In this document: in pieces, positions 43,532-54,544 of the stretch
Numbering within the stretch: position 1 is the first letter of the stretch
Layout: each line of letters opens with the position of its first letter
NCBI RefSeq assembly: GCF_000143415.4
Contig: NW_003314262.1
Location: 4,713,131-4,777,130 of the forward strand
From: Selaginella moellendorffii
Taxonomy: Eukaryota > Streptophyta > Lycopodiopsida > Selaginellales > Selaginellaceae
Length of the DNA stretch: 64,000 nucleotides
Direction of reading: 5' to 3'
Notes under the pieces: model-generated
What the model was told of the DNA's origin: nothing
What the model saw: the letters and a program-made list of their open reading frames with translations, nothing else
Database searches by the model: none
Made by a program: the position numbers and the translations under genes

Positions 43532-44876
43532 ATGAGGCTTGTTTTGGCGCTCTCGTTCGCGCTATGGCTTTCGCTCGCGATCGTTTTCGCGGTGGAATCC
43601 GACGATAAGGGTCTCGGCGCTGTTCTGGTAATCGAAATGTTCCATCGATCGAGCGATCTCTGATTTCTTTCTCCCATTCTCTCCTCCAGGAAGCGACGGA
43701 TAAAATCGTCCAGCAGCTAGGATGGAAGCGCGAGGATGTGAATGTGTCGCGGGTCTACTCCCGGAGGATGGGGCAAGCACTGATGTACGAATTCGACATC
43801 GAAATCGGTGGAAATATCTTCCCGATCAAGCTCGCCGAGGACATCAGTACATGGCGCTATGTGGACGAGCTCTCAAATCAAGGCACCGAGAAGGCGATGG
43901 TGGAATTTGGACACTGGGATGACGCGGCGCTGGCTCCATTCAAGCTCGCAGGGCCGGTTGAGCTCTGGATCCAAGATGCCAAGGACCTCCGGCTCGCGAT
44001 TCCGGTATGCATTCACCACGGTCTTGAATCGATCGCTAAAAAAGCCTTTCTTGTTTCCAGAACGATGTGGATGCTGGAGCGTTGCGAAAGGTTTTGCTAG
44101 CGGATGGCGCCACTGTGACAGTACTAGGAGCTCGAGAGATAAGTCTGACGAAGCCATTCAAGGTACCTTTGCCGCTGGTTGGCAGCGGTGATGACCACGC
44201 TTCCAGCATCTTGGCACTCTCGGAACAGCTCAGGCAAGCATCCCGATCCAGCGACCGGCCGATCCTATCACTCCGAGTGGTGAAGCCATCCTCGCTGGTG
44301 GCATCCGCCCCGGAGCAGCTGGATTCTCCGCCGGAGCGCCTCAAAGTGAAGAAACTTTCACCGGGGGCAGTGGAACTGAGCAGCAGGGCGCTGGACAAAC
44401 TCGCAGGAGGCGAGATCGACTTGAGTGGCAGTAGCAGCGGTGGCAAGTCACAGTGGCTGTGGCCGCTTCCATCCGTGAACACGTCTGGACCAACCTTGCG
44501 GAGCTTGGAGCAAGCGCTCAAGCTCTTGCTCGGCCCCAGCGCTCACAGGCCGGGCTCCTTCAGCCTCCTCCGCGCCAAGGCCGCGGCAGCGAAGTTCGTC
44601 AAGGTGGAATTCGAGCTGGAGAAGCGCCTAGATGGCGACGATGGTGCTCTACCCGAATGGGCAACCAGGCCGACGATCCAGCGGCTCCAGTTTGAGGTCC
44701 TGTCCAAGATCGACGGCGACAAAGTGATCCCCATGAGCGTCCGGCCTTTGGAAACGTATCCCTCGGCTACCACCGCGTCCTTCGATTTTTTTAGTGGCAA
44801 CACCACTAGCTTGGAAAGCATGGCGTCGATATTCCTTCCTCCAGTGAGCCCTTTGACACTAGACGTAAGTGGGTGA
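43532..44876 (+). CDS. TIN1-like ER protein (tunicamycin-induced 1 type)
   Basis: Exons 43532-43627, 43690-44004 and 44061-44876 give 408 residues. The N-terminus (MRLVLALSFALWLSLAIVFA) is a clear signal peptide. Blocks I recall from plant TIN1 are GQALMYEFDIEIGG, LAPFKLAGPVELWIQDAKD, DVDAGALRKVLLADGATVTV and PPERLKVKKLSPGAVELSS. TIN1 is a plant-specific lumenal protein induced by ER stress and of unresolved biochemical role. No KDEL-type tail is present. Confidence 0.75.
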
Positions 44877-45105
44877 AATCGCTTGGTGAATTTTTTACAC
44901 TTGAGGTTTTCCATGTATCATAACTTAAGTTGGTAAAAGTTGGTAAACACATAAAATCATGTAAATCATAGCGATAAGTTGGTAAAAGTTGGTCACAACT
45001 GGATAAAATCATGTAAGAGTTTACCACAGAGAATAACGATCGTAGCAAAAGCTTGGCAAAAAGAAAAAAATTCCAGTTAGCGATCGAAGATGCGAAGCTA
45101 CCTAT
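44877..45105. other. Convergent intergenic gap with a short repeat
   Basis: AAGTTGGTAAAAGTTGGT followed by AAAATCATGTAA occurs twice between 44930 and 45020. No gene is seen. It separates two convergent genes. Confidence 0.5.
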
Positions 45106-47698
45106 CTATGGTCGAAACGAGTAAACATCGATCCTGGTATCGTCTCCAGCGGCGTAAAGGACGTTCTTTGCGGTGGACCATTTCAGATCATGGTACATTC
45201 CAACATGGCGGCCATCCGGGAAGAGCTGCGCGAGTCGGGCGGAGGGCCGAGGCATGAAGAAGTCCGCAAAGTAAAGCCCACGAAGAGTGCTTATCGCGGC
45301 GGTCCCCGTGCCTGGCTTTAAAGCTAGCTTGAGAATGCCACTGTCGTCGATTTGCATGGACGAGACGGGAACGCTCGAAGCCTGGAAAAACCAAACGTAT
45401 GAGCTATGCCGAGAACGAGGAACTAGCAGCAACGCTTACCTGGTTTGACAGCGTCCGGTAGTCCCAGCGGTGGATAAACTTGTCCATGCTCGCAGAGACG
45501 ATCATGTTTGCGTCGGTTGCATCCAGGCACGTAATCATCGCGTCGTGGGCTTGCAACCGGCCTGTGCTTCGCAGAGCTCCAAACATACCTGTGAAAGGCT
45601 CGTCAAAGAAGCACGCTTGAGACGAGAGAAAAGAATGTCTCGTACCTGTACAGCGATCGGCACGACGGTCCCAGACGCGGATTGTGCAGTCTCTCGAGGC
45701 CGACATGAATATGTTTGGGTTTGGAGGGAATAGAGATAAGCAAGTTATCAGGTCCTGATAAAAAAGAAACACAACTTAGAAACCGTAAGTGCGAGTTGAG
45801 ATCTACCTCATGCTCCACGTACTGCCTTAGAGGCTTCAAATTCGTGAAGGAAGTTGAGGACTGAAGATCGTAGTAGCAGACCTTTTGCTCACAAACATCA
45901 CTTGGTCCTGATTTTGTGGTTTCTCCCGTAATAAAAGACGGCTCCAGGGCTCCTAATGCCTGTTGGAACAAGTCAGCAGATTTATAAGAGAATGAAATAC
46001 CAAAGTACCTTAATGCACGCTATCAAAGTTGTCGTTTCTCTTGGAAGACATCCTTTCTCTTTCCAGCCTAGTCCCCCTATTCCTCCGGCTCCATAGCGAA
46101 AAATGCACGGAGGAGGTAATCTTCGGTTTGGAAGTGCACCCTCTCTTGCAACACCACAAACAAGGAGCGACTGGGAGGATACTTGAACGTCCATGGAGCA
46201 CGCATAGTGGTGCGGCATTTCGATATGATTCAAAAGCTGCAGTGACAAACAGCGTAAGTTTATACGATCAGAAACAAGTGCAAAAGGTGAGTATACTTGT
46301 CCGTCACAAGACCAAACAATGAGGGACCCGTCTTTGGCACCAGTCAGTAGCTGGTCTCGCCTGCTGTCTAGTGATGTACACACTTAGTAATTGCACAAAG
46401 ATGATGACCTTACCATAAGCCATGGTGAAAACAGTGGTTTTGTGTCCATGAAAGGAGTCCACAGCATGAAGTCCTGAAACTATATTCAAGAGATTATAAC
46501 AAGAACTTTTAAGTGCTCTTACCTGACTGTGTCACTGGAGTTTCATGGACCGGCCTCGGCGAAGTCACAACCGAGGTAGGACTGAGATTCCATCCCATGC
46601 TTTCCTCAATGTAATTTATGTCGTATCTGTCACAGAAAACGTTGCTAAAGTCAGAAAAGTTTGTACGTTCCCTCCATGCCTTACACAAAATGCCCCTCGG
46701 TGACGTTGTGAACAGCAGCCCGCAAGTCCGAGAGTGTCGTAAGATCACACTTCTCATTCAGCTAGAACAAAAGGAAAGAAATGTTAAAACCTGGATTTCT
46801 CATATGTTAATTCTACCTGTTGTAGGCAAAGCTCCACAGTCTTCCCCAACATTGTTACCGCTGCACATCGGGTCTCTTGCTTGCGAAGAAGTTGAACGAT
46901 GGATTGAACAGCTCCTGGGAACCAAGAAAGCATACAGAGTTAGCCACATGCAGTTGGATGCTAGCTCGGTCAGAAGTACCAACGAGAGGGACAAACTCCA
47001 TTTGAACTATAGAAGCAAATGCTTCAGCGTAGGAGAAGAACTCCATTCGACTCGCATCGATGGATCGCTTCAAGGTGAGGTGCTTCAAAACCTTGAGTAA
47101 AAAGAGATCAAGCCCCGCCAGCCAAACAATTTAGCAGAAAAATACCTTTGGGATGAATGTCTCTTTCATCCTCACTATCAAACGCTCTGGTAGCCTGGAA
47201 TAAAAAAGCCCGAGAGAACAGTAAGAAAAAGAGAAACAAGTTGAGACACCGAAGAACCTTGGAAACAGTAGCATGTATGGCACCACGGATTCTTGGCGCA
47301 TCACCATTTCCCGGCTAAAGACTACATCTTCAAAGGCTCCAATCAATTCGTCAAAGACCTGTGAAGAAAAGTGAGTTTTCTTCTCTCTTTCGTATCATCT
47401 TCTCGAAAAGGAAGAAAAGCTTACCAGTTCTGATGATTCTAGCTCCGTGAGCACAAGCGTGATCTCAGAAGCGACGCGATCCAGCTCGCTGGAATCTTTG
47501 AGCCGTAATATCAGCGGCGTGAAGAGCTTCTTGAGATCCCGGGTCTTGACGTGATCGGTGAGGAGCCTGGCCATGAGAAAAATCCATTGTAGGATCGCTT
47601 GGAGCGCGAGAAGAGAGCGCCTACCTGAGCGTCTTGAAGAGCTCCGTCGCGAGGGGGATCTCATCGGGGCCGACCTCCACCTCGATGAAGAGCTTCAT
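45106..47698 (-). CDS. ARM-like and WD40-repeat protein
   Basis: A multi-exon gene. Exon 1 is 47698-47625 (MKLFIEVEVGPDEIPLATEL), exon 2 47566-47425, then many short exons to the stop at 45106. The N-terminal half is helical (KLFTPLILRLKDSSELDRVA, VFDELIGAFEDVVFSREMV) and includes an armadillo-like GAVQSIVQLLRKQE. The C-terminal half has WD40 units: HGHKTTVFTMAYG, QLLTGAKDGSLIVWSCDGQ, NIFMSASRDCTIRVWDRR, NMIVSASMDKFIHRWDYR and VLYAAGDDTRIDVYSF. It probably acts as a scaffold. I cannot name the orthologue. Some internal exon borders are uncertain. It starts 63 bp from a divergent PPR gene. Confidence 0.7.
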
Positions 47699-47761
47699 GC
47701 TCTTCGCAAGAAAGTGAGGAGCCCAAAGCCCTAAATAAAATAATGTGAGGATTTAGGGTTT
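47699..47761. promoter_or_regulatory. 63-bp divergent promoter with telo-box
   Basis: The whole gap between the ARM/WD40 ATG and the first ATG of the PPR gene is 63 bp. It contains TTTAGGGTTT (47752-47761) and AAAGCCCTAAAT. Either a very compact bidirectional promoter or a later PPR start codon (M29, MSHRPLPP) is implied. Confidence 0.5.
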
Positions 47762-49411
47762 ATGCGATCGCCAATGCGCGGGCTATGGGCGGGCGGAGGC
47801 GCCGCGATCGCCAATGCGCGCGCCAGGTATCTCTCCAAAATCGCAATGTCGCATCGCCCGCTCCCCCCGGCAGAGATTGAGCGCCTGGCCGAGATAATCC
47901 TGCGACAGGTGGTGGATTCCAAGCGAGCCGGGGAAGGAATCGAGAAATCCCTGGGTCTGTATGGCGATATTCTAGTCCCTGACCTCGTCGGCAAGGTGAT
48001 CCACCGGATTCCGGATCCAAACACCGCCTGGGAGGTGTTCCAGTGGGCCGGGAAGCAATCCAAGTTCACGCACAACAGGTTTACTTGCAACAATCTCCTC
48101 AGCGTCTACGTGAAGGCCCGGCGCGTCGAGGACGCGCATCTCTTCTTCCAGAGCCACATGAAGAACGTCTTCGAGCCGGACGAGGTGTCTTACAACACGC
48201 TCATGAATGGTTTCTTCAAGGCTGGCGACGTGAAGAAGGCGCTGGCGCTGTTTGGAGAGATGAAGGACTCCGGCATTGCGGTCCTGAGGTCTCACAACAT
48301 TGTTCTTCGAGGGCTGTGCTCCGGGGGGAAGATCTCCATGGCCTGGGAGGTTTTCAAGGACATGAGTGGGATTTTCTCCCCGAACCTCATCTCGTACACC
48401 ATCATGATCGATGGCCTTTGCAAGAGCCGCAAGGTGGACAAGGCCATCACGCTCTTCAAGCAGATGGTGGACAAGGCTATCTATCCGGACGTGGTCACGT
48501 ATGGTGCTCTGATCGATGGGCTTGGCAAGCAGCGCCGGGTAAAGGAAGCTTATGACTTGTTCGAGGAGGCCAGAGCGAAAGGATGCCACCCGACTGTGGT
48601 GACTTACAACACCATGATCGACGGGCTTTGCAAGTGTGGAAGGATTGAGAACGCTTTGACGCTCTACGACGACATGGTGAGAGAGCCACACTTGAAGCCG
48701 GACATGTTCACGTATAGCGCTCTCATAAACGGTCTCAACTTATCCAACAGAGGGGAGAAGGCTTACGAGCTGTATGAAGAAATGCTGGACACCGGCTGCT
48801 CGCCCGACGTTGTAACTTACAACACTCTCCTGGACGGGCTCTGTAAGTCGGGTTGCGAGGACAAGGCGATGGAGATTTTCAGGAAGATGGGAGTTGGGAA
48901 CGTTTGCGATCCCAACGTGATCACCTACACAGTTCTCATCGACAGGTTTTGCAAAGTGGATCGGCTGGGAGATGCTGTGAAGCTGGCGAAAGAGATGGAG
49001 GGCAGATCTCTCCTCCCGGACGCCGTCACGTTCACGACGGTGATCCAGAAGCTGTGCAAGGAGTCGAGAATCGACGAGGCTCACGAGCTGTTTGAGAGCA
49101 TCGGAAAGACTTGCAAGCCGGACTCGGTGCTCTTCAACACGATGCTTGCTGGCTACTGCAAGATAACGAGGATCGACGACGCAAAGAAGCTGCACGACCG
49201 AATGCTCGACAGTGGCTGCGCTCCGACGCTCGCAACATACACAGCTCTCGTCACTGGGTTCTGCCGCACTGGGAGATACAGCGATGCCTTGATCATGTAT
49301 CACGAGATGATCGAGATGGGATTTCCACCGGAGAGACATCTAGCTGAGCTGGTCGATCGGACTAGGACGGATCATCCCCCTCCTCGTCGTCCATACTTCG
49401 TGACAACTTGA
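47762..49411 (+). CDS. P-class PPR protein 1
   Basis: An intronless ORF of 549 residues. About 11 tandem 35-residue PPR motifs start near residue 105, e.g. VSYNTLMNGFFKAGDVKKAL, VTYGALIDGLGKQRRVKEAY, VVTYNTMIDGLCKCGRIENA and VITYTVLIDRFCKVDRLGDA. No E, DYW or SMR domain is present. Such proteins bind organellar RNA base by base. The N-terminus (MRSPMRGLWAGGGAAIANARA) is arginine/alanine-rich, fitting a mitochondrial or plastid presequence. It is the probable parent of the pseudogene at 49966-50246. Confidence 0.93.
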   Translation: MRSPMRGLWAGGGAAIANARARYLSKIAMSHRPLPPAEIERLAEIILRQVVDSKRAGEGIEKSLGLYGDILVPDLVGKVIHRIPDPNTAWEVFQWAGKQSKFTHNRFTCNNLLSVYVKARRVEDAHLFFQSHMKNVFEPDEVSYNTLMNGFFKAGDVKKALALFGEMKDSGIAVLRSHNIVLRGLCSGGKISMAWEVFKDMSGIFSPNLISYTIMIDGLCKSRKVDKAITLFKQMVDKAIYPDVVTYGALIDGLGKQRRVKEAYDLFEEARAKGCHPTVVTYNTMIDGLCKCGRIENALTLYDDMVREPHLKPDMFTYSALINGLNLSNRGEKAYELYEEMLDTGCSPDVVTYNTLLDGLCKSGCEDKAMEIFRKMGVGNVCDPNVITYTVLIDRFCKVDRLGDAVKLAKEMEGRSLLPDAVTFTTVIQKLCKESRIDEAHELFESIGKTCKPDSVLFNTMLAGYCKITRIDDAKKLHDRMLDSGCAPTLATYTALVTGFCRTGRYSDALIMYHEMIEMGFPPERHLAELVDRTRTDHPPPRRPYFVTT

Positions 49412-49441
49412 AAAGAACGAGCTCACGCAAAGGTATGAACG

Positions 49442-49840
49442 ATGCTTCCGGAGGTGGTGGTTATTTTCGAGATCCTGGCCAGACTACCGCTGGAAGAAGT
49501 GCTGCGGCTGAGGTCCGTGTGTAGATCCTGGAAGGCTGCCACAAGCGACCAGCTCTTCACCTCCAGGCATGAAAAGTTCCAGAGAAGGGCGCCATGGCTC
49601 CGAAGAGGGTACGTTTTTTTTGGATCCGCGCAAGCATAAAAAGGCAAGGAAGCTCTTCACTGCCCAGCAAATCCCGAGGGAGTTCTTGTTGGAGCCAGGC
49701 GTGCTTTGCTACGCTACAACCACGGTCCATTACCGTCGACCTGGTGGTGTGGACTCCTCACGAAACAGTGCCGCCAGATCCCAACCTTCTACCCGGTGCC
49801 GTTTGTCACCATGGTTTTGCGTGAGGCTTCTCAGTTGTTT
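49442..49840 (+). pseudogene. F-box protein pseudogene
   Basis: MLPEVVVIFEILARLPLEEV with LRLRSVCRSWKAATSDQLF is a normal F-box start and RRGYVFF continues it. The frame then stops at 49639. Continuations typical of plant F-box proteins lie in other frames (IPREFLLEPGVLCYATTTVH, VDLVVWTPHETVP). It is a truncated, frameshifted copy. Confidence 0.65.
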
Positions 49841-49965
49841 GGAAACTGCTCTATAGAGCCGATCCCGGGTTCGAACCCATGAAGGACCCCATTTTTTTTT
49901 CGCTGAGATTCGACCGTGTCACGTCTTCGTACTTCGAAATAACTTCTATGATTCAAATAGCATTT

Positions 49966-50246
49966 TTAGGGTTTATGGGATCGGGCAGAGGATCGCCAAT
50001 GCGCCAGGTATCTCTCCATCGGCTGCTAGAGCCAGGCCGAGATAATCGCCATTGAGAAATCTCTGTTTCTACATGGCGAAATTCTTGTCCTCGGGAGCCT
50101 GGGAAAGTCGAACAGGTTTTTGCCTGCAACGATCTCCATCGACGTTAGCATCCAGGATGCCCATTTCCTCTTCCGGAGCCATATGAGGGACGTCCACGGA
50201 CGCATTCCTCCTCGTCGTCGGAGCTTCGTTACTGCTTTAACAGGCC
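49966..50246 (+). pseudogene. Internally deleted copy of PPR gene 1
   Basis: From the telo-box TTTAGGGTTTATG the sequence follows 47752 onward (ATCGCCAATGCGC, CCAGGTATCTCTCCA, GCCGAGATAATC, GAGAAATC). It then jumps to AACAGGTTT...GCAACGATCTCC, GATGCCCATTTCCTCTTCCGG and finally to the 3' end, CCTCCTCGTCGTCGGAGCTT, matching 49379-49398. Most PPR repeats are missing and the frame is lost. Confidence 0.75.
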
Positions 50247-50303
50247 CAAGATGCAGTGGAATATGCGAATGCGCGAGTCCATAGCTCGTGGTGGCTATGG
50301 CGG

Positions 50304-52526
50304 ATGGTTGTGGTATGGCGACAGTTGGTCCGACTGTTTTCTTCTCCCGCTCGGAGCCTGGAGCGACGTTTGGTTGCGGCACTACAGGAAGGGAAGCTGC
50401 TGGACGAGGCTCTGGGGAGAAGGGGAGGATTGGATGGCTCTCTGGTGGCCTCGGTGATGAAAAGTGTTGATCCAGACTCCGCGAAGCATTTCTTCCACTG
50501 GGCGAAGCAGCAAGTGGGCTTTTCACACACTCTGGATACGTGCAATGCGCTGCTGGAAGCTACTGTTCGAGCGGGGAGGATCGGAGAGGCAAGAGAACTG
50601 CTAGAGGCCGACTTCAAGGCAGTGCTCAAGAATGTTGTCACATACAACATCTTGATCCGCGGCTTGTGCTCTGGTGGCGATGCTGCTGGGGCCTTGGAGC
50701 TGTTCCACCGGATGAGGAACTCGGGTGTTCGTGAGAACTCACAGACGTATCTGAGCTTGCTCCAGGGGCTGTGCTCGGCAGGAATGCTCTCGGCGGCATG
50801 GAAGTGCTATAGAGATATGTGGGACTTCTCTACGCACTTGGACGTCGTGGTGGTCACAACGTTTCTACACTGCTTGTGTAGAGCAGGATTCGTGGACTCC
50901 GGGCTGGAAGTTGTGAAGCAGCTAGAGGCAGAGACGAAATGCATGCCGACTATGGTGACTTACAATGTTCTTATCAACGGGCTGTGCAAGGCTGGGAGAG
51001 TTTGTGATGCCTTCACTGCCTTTAGAAAGGCGATCCAGTTCGGGTTTCGGCCAACAGTCGTCACGTACAGCACTGTCATCGACGGGCTTTGTAGAGACAA
51101 CGAGGTTGACAAAGGTTGCAAACTCCTGGAAGAGATGGCAGGACGAGGCTGTGCCCCCAATGCGGTCACCTACAATACTTTGGTGAATGCTCTCCTCGGC
51201 CAGGGTCGTGCAAAGGAAGCGTTCTCTCTTCTCGAACGGATGGCAGCAAACGGATGTCCTCCGGAGCTGATTACTTTCGGCTTGATCATCAAAGGCCTCT
51301 GCAAAGAAGGAGAGATCGAAGCAGCTTTTAGGGTGGTGGATGAGATGGTGGACAGAGGCTTCGTTCCAGACGTGGAGATTCACACGGTTTTGCTGCATGC
51401 TCTGTGCGAGCTAGGCCGAGTGGATGAGGCGTGGTTCTTCTTCCAACAGGTACTGCTGATCGGTTTCACTCCGGACGCGGTCACTTACAACACAATGGTC
51501 GATGGACTCTACAAAGCAGGGAGGCTAGAGGCAGCTGGAATGGTATTGCAACTTCTGGCCGAGAGCTTCTCGTCTCCGACTGTTTTCACGTTCACCATCG
51601 CGGTGGACGGTCTGTCCAAGGCAGGAAACTTGACCGGGGCTTATGAATTCTTCGACTCGATGCCACAAACGGGAGTTTCTCCAAATACTGTGACTTACGA
51701 CGCTCTCATCGACGGCCTTTGCAAAGCAGGAAAGCTCGACATAGCGCTTGGCCTCTTAAGAGACAAAAACTCGCAGGCAGGCATGTTTGCGTTTAGCTCT
51801 CTCCTTCACGGGTTATGCCAGGCTCACAGGCTCGAGGAAGCGATCCAGCTGCTCAAAGCCATGCCTTGCGTGCCGAACGTGGTCTGCTTCAACTCGCTGA
51901 TGAACGGGCTGTGCCAGGCTCGCAGAGTTGACGAGGCATTCGAGCTTTTTGACGTGATGAAGGAGTCCGGGTGCTCGGCCGACGTGATCACTTACAACAT
52001 CTTGCTGAAGGGACTGTGCAAGCTGCGGAGGATTCCAGAAGCTTACAGGCATGTCGAGCTCATGCGGCGGACGGAAGGCTGCTCTCCCAACGTGGTCACT
52101 TTCAGCACTCTCATCCAGGGACTTTGCAACGCTGGGCGAGTGAACCAGGCCTGGGAAGTCTACGAGAGGATGGTGGCGGTGGAGGGGATCTCTCCTAACA
52201 GGTTCACGTACGCGTTCCTGCTGGAAGGACTTTGCAAAGCCGGTGACAGCCGGAGACTCGAGCAGTGTTTCGAGCAAATGCTCGAAAGAGAGTGGAGGAG
52301 CTCATCCTCATGGCCGATTCATTCACCTGAAGTGGACTTCCTCGTCTCCGGGTTTGCGAGAAACGGGAGAGCTCTCCTGGCTTACGGGATGGCGAAGCTG
52401 ATGATGGAAAGAGGATTCGTGCCGGGTGCTGCTACGTGCCGTGCGGTGCTTGACGGGCTCTGGACAGCAGGAGCCGCCAGAGAACACCGGGAATTCGCCT
52501 CGCACCTCTTGAGCTCACAGGTTTGA
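50304..52526 (+). CDS. P-class PPR protein 2
   Basis: An intronless ORF. The open frame extends 16 codons farther upstream, but the first ATG is at 50304, giving 740 residues. MVVVWRQLVRLFSSPARSLE is a good mitochondrial presequence. About 17 PPR motifs follow, e.g. VTYNVLINGLCKAGRVCDAF, VTYSTVIDGLCRDNEVDKGC, VTYDALIDGLCKAGKLDIAL and VITYNILLKGLCKLRRIPEA. There is no C-terminal editing domain. The gene lies immediately downstream of the PPR pseudogene. Confidence 0.93.
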   Translation: MVVVWRQLVRLFSSPARSLERRLVAALQEGKLLDEALGRRGGLDGSLVASVMKSVDPDSAKHFFHWAKQQVGFSHTLDTCNALLEATVRAGRIGEARELLEADFKAVLKNVVTYNILIRGLCSGGDAAGALELFHRMRNSGVRENSQTYLSLLQGLCSAGMLSAAWKCYRDMWDFSTHLDVVVVTTFLHCLCRAGFVDSGLEVVKQLEAETKCMPTMVTYNVLINGLCKAGRVCDAFTAFRKAIQFGFRPTVVTYSTVIDGLCRDNEVDKGCKLLEEMAGRGCAPNAVTYNTLVNALLGQGRAKEAFSLLERMAANGCPPELITFGLIIKGLCKEGEIEAAFRVVDEMVDRGFVPDVEIHTVLLHALCELGRVDEAWFFFQQVLLIGFTPDAVTYNTMVDGLYKAGRLEAAGMVLQLLAESFSSPTVFTFTIAVDGLSKAGNLTGAYEFFDSMPQTGVSPNTVTYDALIDGLCKAGKLDIALGLLRDKNSQAGMFAFSSLLHGLCQAHRLEEAIQLLKAMPCVPNVVCFNSLMNGLCQARRVDEAFELFDVMKESGCSADVITYNILLKGLCKLRRIPEAYRHVELMRRTEGCSPNVVTFSTLIQGLCNAGRVNQAWEVYERMVAVEGISPNRFTYAFLLEGLCKAGDSRRLEQCFEQMLEREWRSSSSWPIHSPEVDFLVSGFARNGRALLAYGMAKLMMERGFVPGAATCRAVLDGLWTAGAAREHREFASHLLSSQV

Positions 52527-52695
52527 TCATTCTCGCATCGAAAGATACTGATTGGAGTGCTTTTGCAGTGAAAAAATCTCTTTTTTTCCGCTCATTTTTC
52601 TCGAAGCACAAGTAAGAACACTTCCATGGTTTATTTTTCCTTGTTCTTGATGTATGTTTCTCAGGGTTTAGGGTTTAAGGCGCGTGGCATGGACA

Positions 52696-54543
52696 ATGAT
52701 CTTCTCCCGCCTGCATTTTGCTGTCTCTAAATGGAGATGGTTCTCTAAGTTGCGACCCCATTTCCAGCAACCAAGGAGTAGTAGACTTCCTTTCGCGATC
52801 GCAGGGGTGAGAAAATCACACACACAGCCCTTGAGTGGCCTTTGCAGCAGCAGTACCAGTAACAGCAGCAGCAAGCCGAAGAAGGAGACACTGTTCGCGA
52901 TCTCCATCGCTGAGACAGTTTCCAGGTCGGGCACTTCGATGGAGAGCATAGAGGCGGCGCTGAGATGGTTCCAAGGTACTCCCAGCAACAGCTTGGTGGG
53001 AGTGGTGCTCAAGAACATCCAGGAGCCGGACAGTGCGTGGTTCTTCTTCCAGTGGGCGAGGAGGAAGGCCGGTTTCAGGCACAACACTTACACCTGGAAC
53101 GTCCTGCTGAGCGTGTTCGTGAGGGAAAAGAGGCACGCCGAGGCGAGGCAGATGATGGACGAGCAGATGCTCCACGACTGCTTTCCGGACGTGGTGACTT
53201 TCACCACGCTCATGACGGGTTACTCGAGAGCCGGGGAGATGCGAGCTTGTGTGGAACTTATGGAGGAGTACCGGGCCAGGAACACGGACAAGCCCCCGAC
53301 TGCTCAGATGTACAACGTCCTGCTCAATGGTTTCTTCAACGCGGGGATGTTTGGAGAGGCTCTGGTCCAGTTCGAGAAGATGGTGCAAGTGTGCCGGCCG
53401 ACGCTGGTGACTTACAACACGCTGGTTACGGGGCTGTCCAAGTCGGGCATGGTGAGAGACGCGCTCGGGCTGCTCGAGTTCATGATCGAGTCGGGGCTGT
53501 CACCGGACGTGATCACTTTCAACTCGGTGCTCGACGGGCTGTGCAAGGAGCAGCGGATACTCGACGCGCACAACGTTTTCAAGCGGGCTCTGGAGAGGGG
53601 GTGCCGGCCGAACGTTGTCACTTACAGCACCTTGATCGACGGGCTGTCGAAGATGGCGAAGATGGACGAGGCGTTGCAGCTCCTGGCGAAGATGGTGGAG
53701 CTGGGGTGCCGCGCAAACACGGTGACTTACTCCACGGTCGTGGACGGGCTGCTCAAAGTCGGGAGAATGGAGGACGCGGTCGTGGTTCTCAGGCAGATGA
53801 GGGACGCCGGGTGCTTGCCGGACGCGGTGACTTACAACACTCTCATCGATGGATTCTTCAAGCGGCAGAGGCTGCGAGAGGCCGTCGGTTTGCTCCGCGA
53901 GATGCTCGAGGCCGGGTTCCATCCCAGCGTTGTGACTTACACCACGCTGTGCCACGGGCTTTGCCGGAGCGGCCGCTTCGACGAGGCTGTGGAGATCCTC
54001 GACTATATGGCTGCTCGAGGCTGCGCTCCCAACGCCATCACTTACAGCTCCATCGTCGACGGCCTGTGCAAGGCCGGGAGAGTCACCGAGGCGCTGGGAT
54101 ACTTCGAAAAGATGGCGCGGGACGAGGTGGTGGCTCCTCACGTCATAGCTTACTCGGCGCTCATCGACGGGCTTTGCAAAGCCGGCAGGATCGACGAGGC
54201 GTACGAGTTTCTCGAGAGGATGATCCGAGCGGGCCGGATCCCGGACGTGGTGACTTTCAGCATTCTCATCAATGGGCTGTGCGACGCCGGGCGGATCGAC
54301 ACGGGGCTGGAGCTCTTCTGTGGCATGGCCGAGCGAGGCTGCGTCCCGGACATGGTGACTTACGCTACTCTCGTCGACAGGCTTTGCCGAGCTAGCAGAG
54401 TAGACGAAGCTTTCGATCTCTTCCAGCAAATGAGGAGCCATGGATTGTCGCCGGATAGATCGACTCGGAGAACTATGATCCATGGCCTTCTCGAGGTGAA
54501 CAGGGACGAAGACGCGAAGAGAATCCAAGACGAAGAGAACTAG
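52696..54543 (+). CDS. P-class PPR protein 3
   Basis: An intronless ORF of 615 residues from the ATG at 52696. The serine/arginine-rich N-terminus (MIFSRLHFAVSKWRWFSKLR) suggests organellar targeting. About 13 PPR motifs follow, e.g. VTYNTLVTGLSKSGMVRDAL, VTYSTLIDGLSKMAKMDEAL, VTYNTLIDGFFKRQRLREAV and IAYSALIDGLCKAGRIDEAY. A double telo-box, AGGGTTTAGGGTTTA, lies about 20 bp before the ATG. No other domain is seen. Confidence 0.93.
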   Translation: MIFSRLHFAVSKWRWFSKLRPHFQQPRSSRLPFAIAGVRKSHTQPLSGLCSSSTSNSSSKPKKETLFAISIAETVSRSGTSMESIEAALRWFQGTPSNSLVGVVLKNIQEPDSAWFFFQWARRKAGFRHNTYTWNVLLSVFVREKRHAEARQMMDEQMLHDCFPDVVTFTTLMTGYSRAGEMRACVELMEEYRARNTDKPPTAQMYNVLLNGFFNAGMFGEALVQFEKMVQVCRPTLVTYNTLVTGLSKSGMVRDALGLLEFMIESGLSPDVITFNSVLDGLCKEQRILDAHNVFKRALERGCRPNVVTYSTLIDGLSKMAKMDEALQLLAKMVELGCRANTVTYSTVVDGLLKVGRMEDAVVVLRQMRDAGCLPDAVTYNTLIDGFFKRQRLREAVGLLREMLEAGFHPSVVTYTTLCHGLCRSGRFDEAVEILDYMAARGCAPNAITYSSIVDGLCKAGRVTEALGYFEKMARDEVVAPHVIAYSALIDGLCKAGRIDEAYEFLERMIRAGRIPDVVTFSILINGLCDAGRIDTGLELFCGMAERGCVPDMVTYATLVDRLCRASRVDEAFDLFQQMRSHGLSPDRSTRRTMIHGLLEVNRDEDAKRIQDEEN

Positions 54544-54544
54544 A

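Noticed and set aside
52965-54395. 476-codon alternative-frame ORF within PPR gene 3, and similar antisense ORFs in all PPR genes
   Set aside because: GC-rich codon bias opens other frames; only the PPR frame shows tandem motifs.
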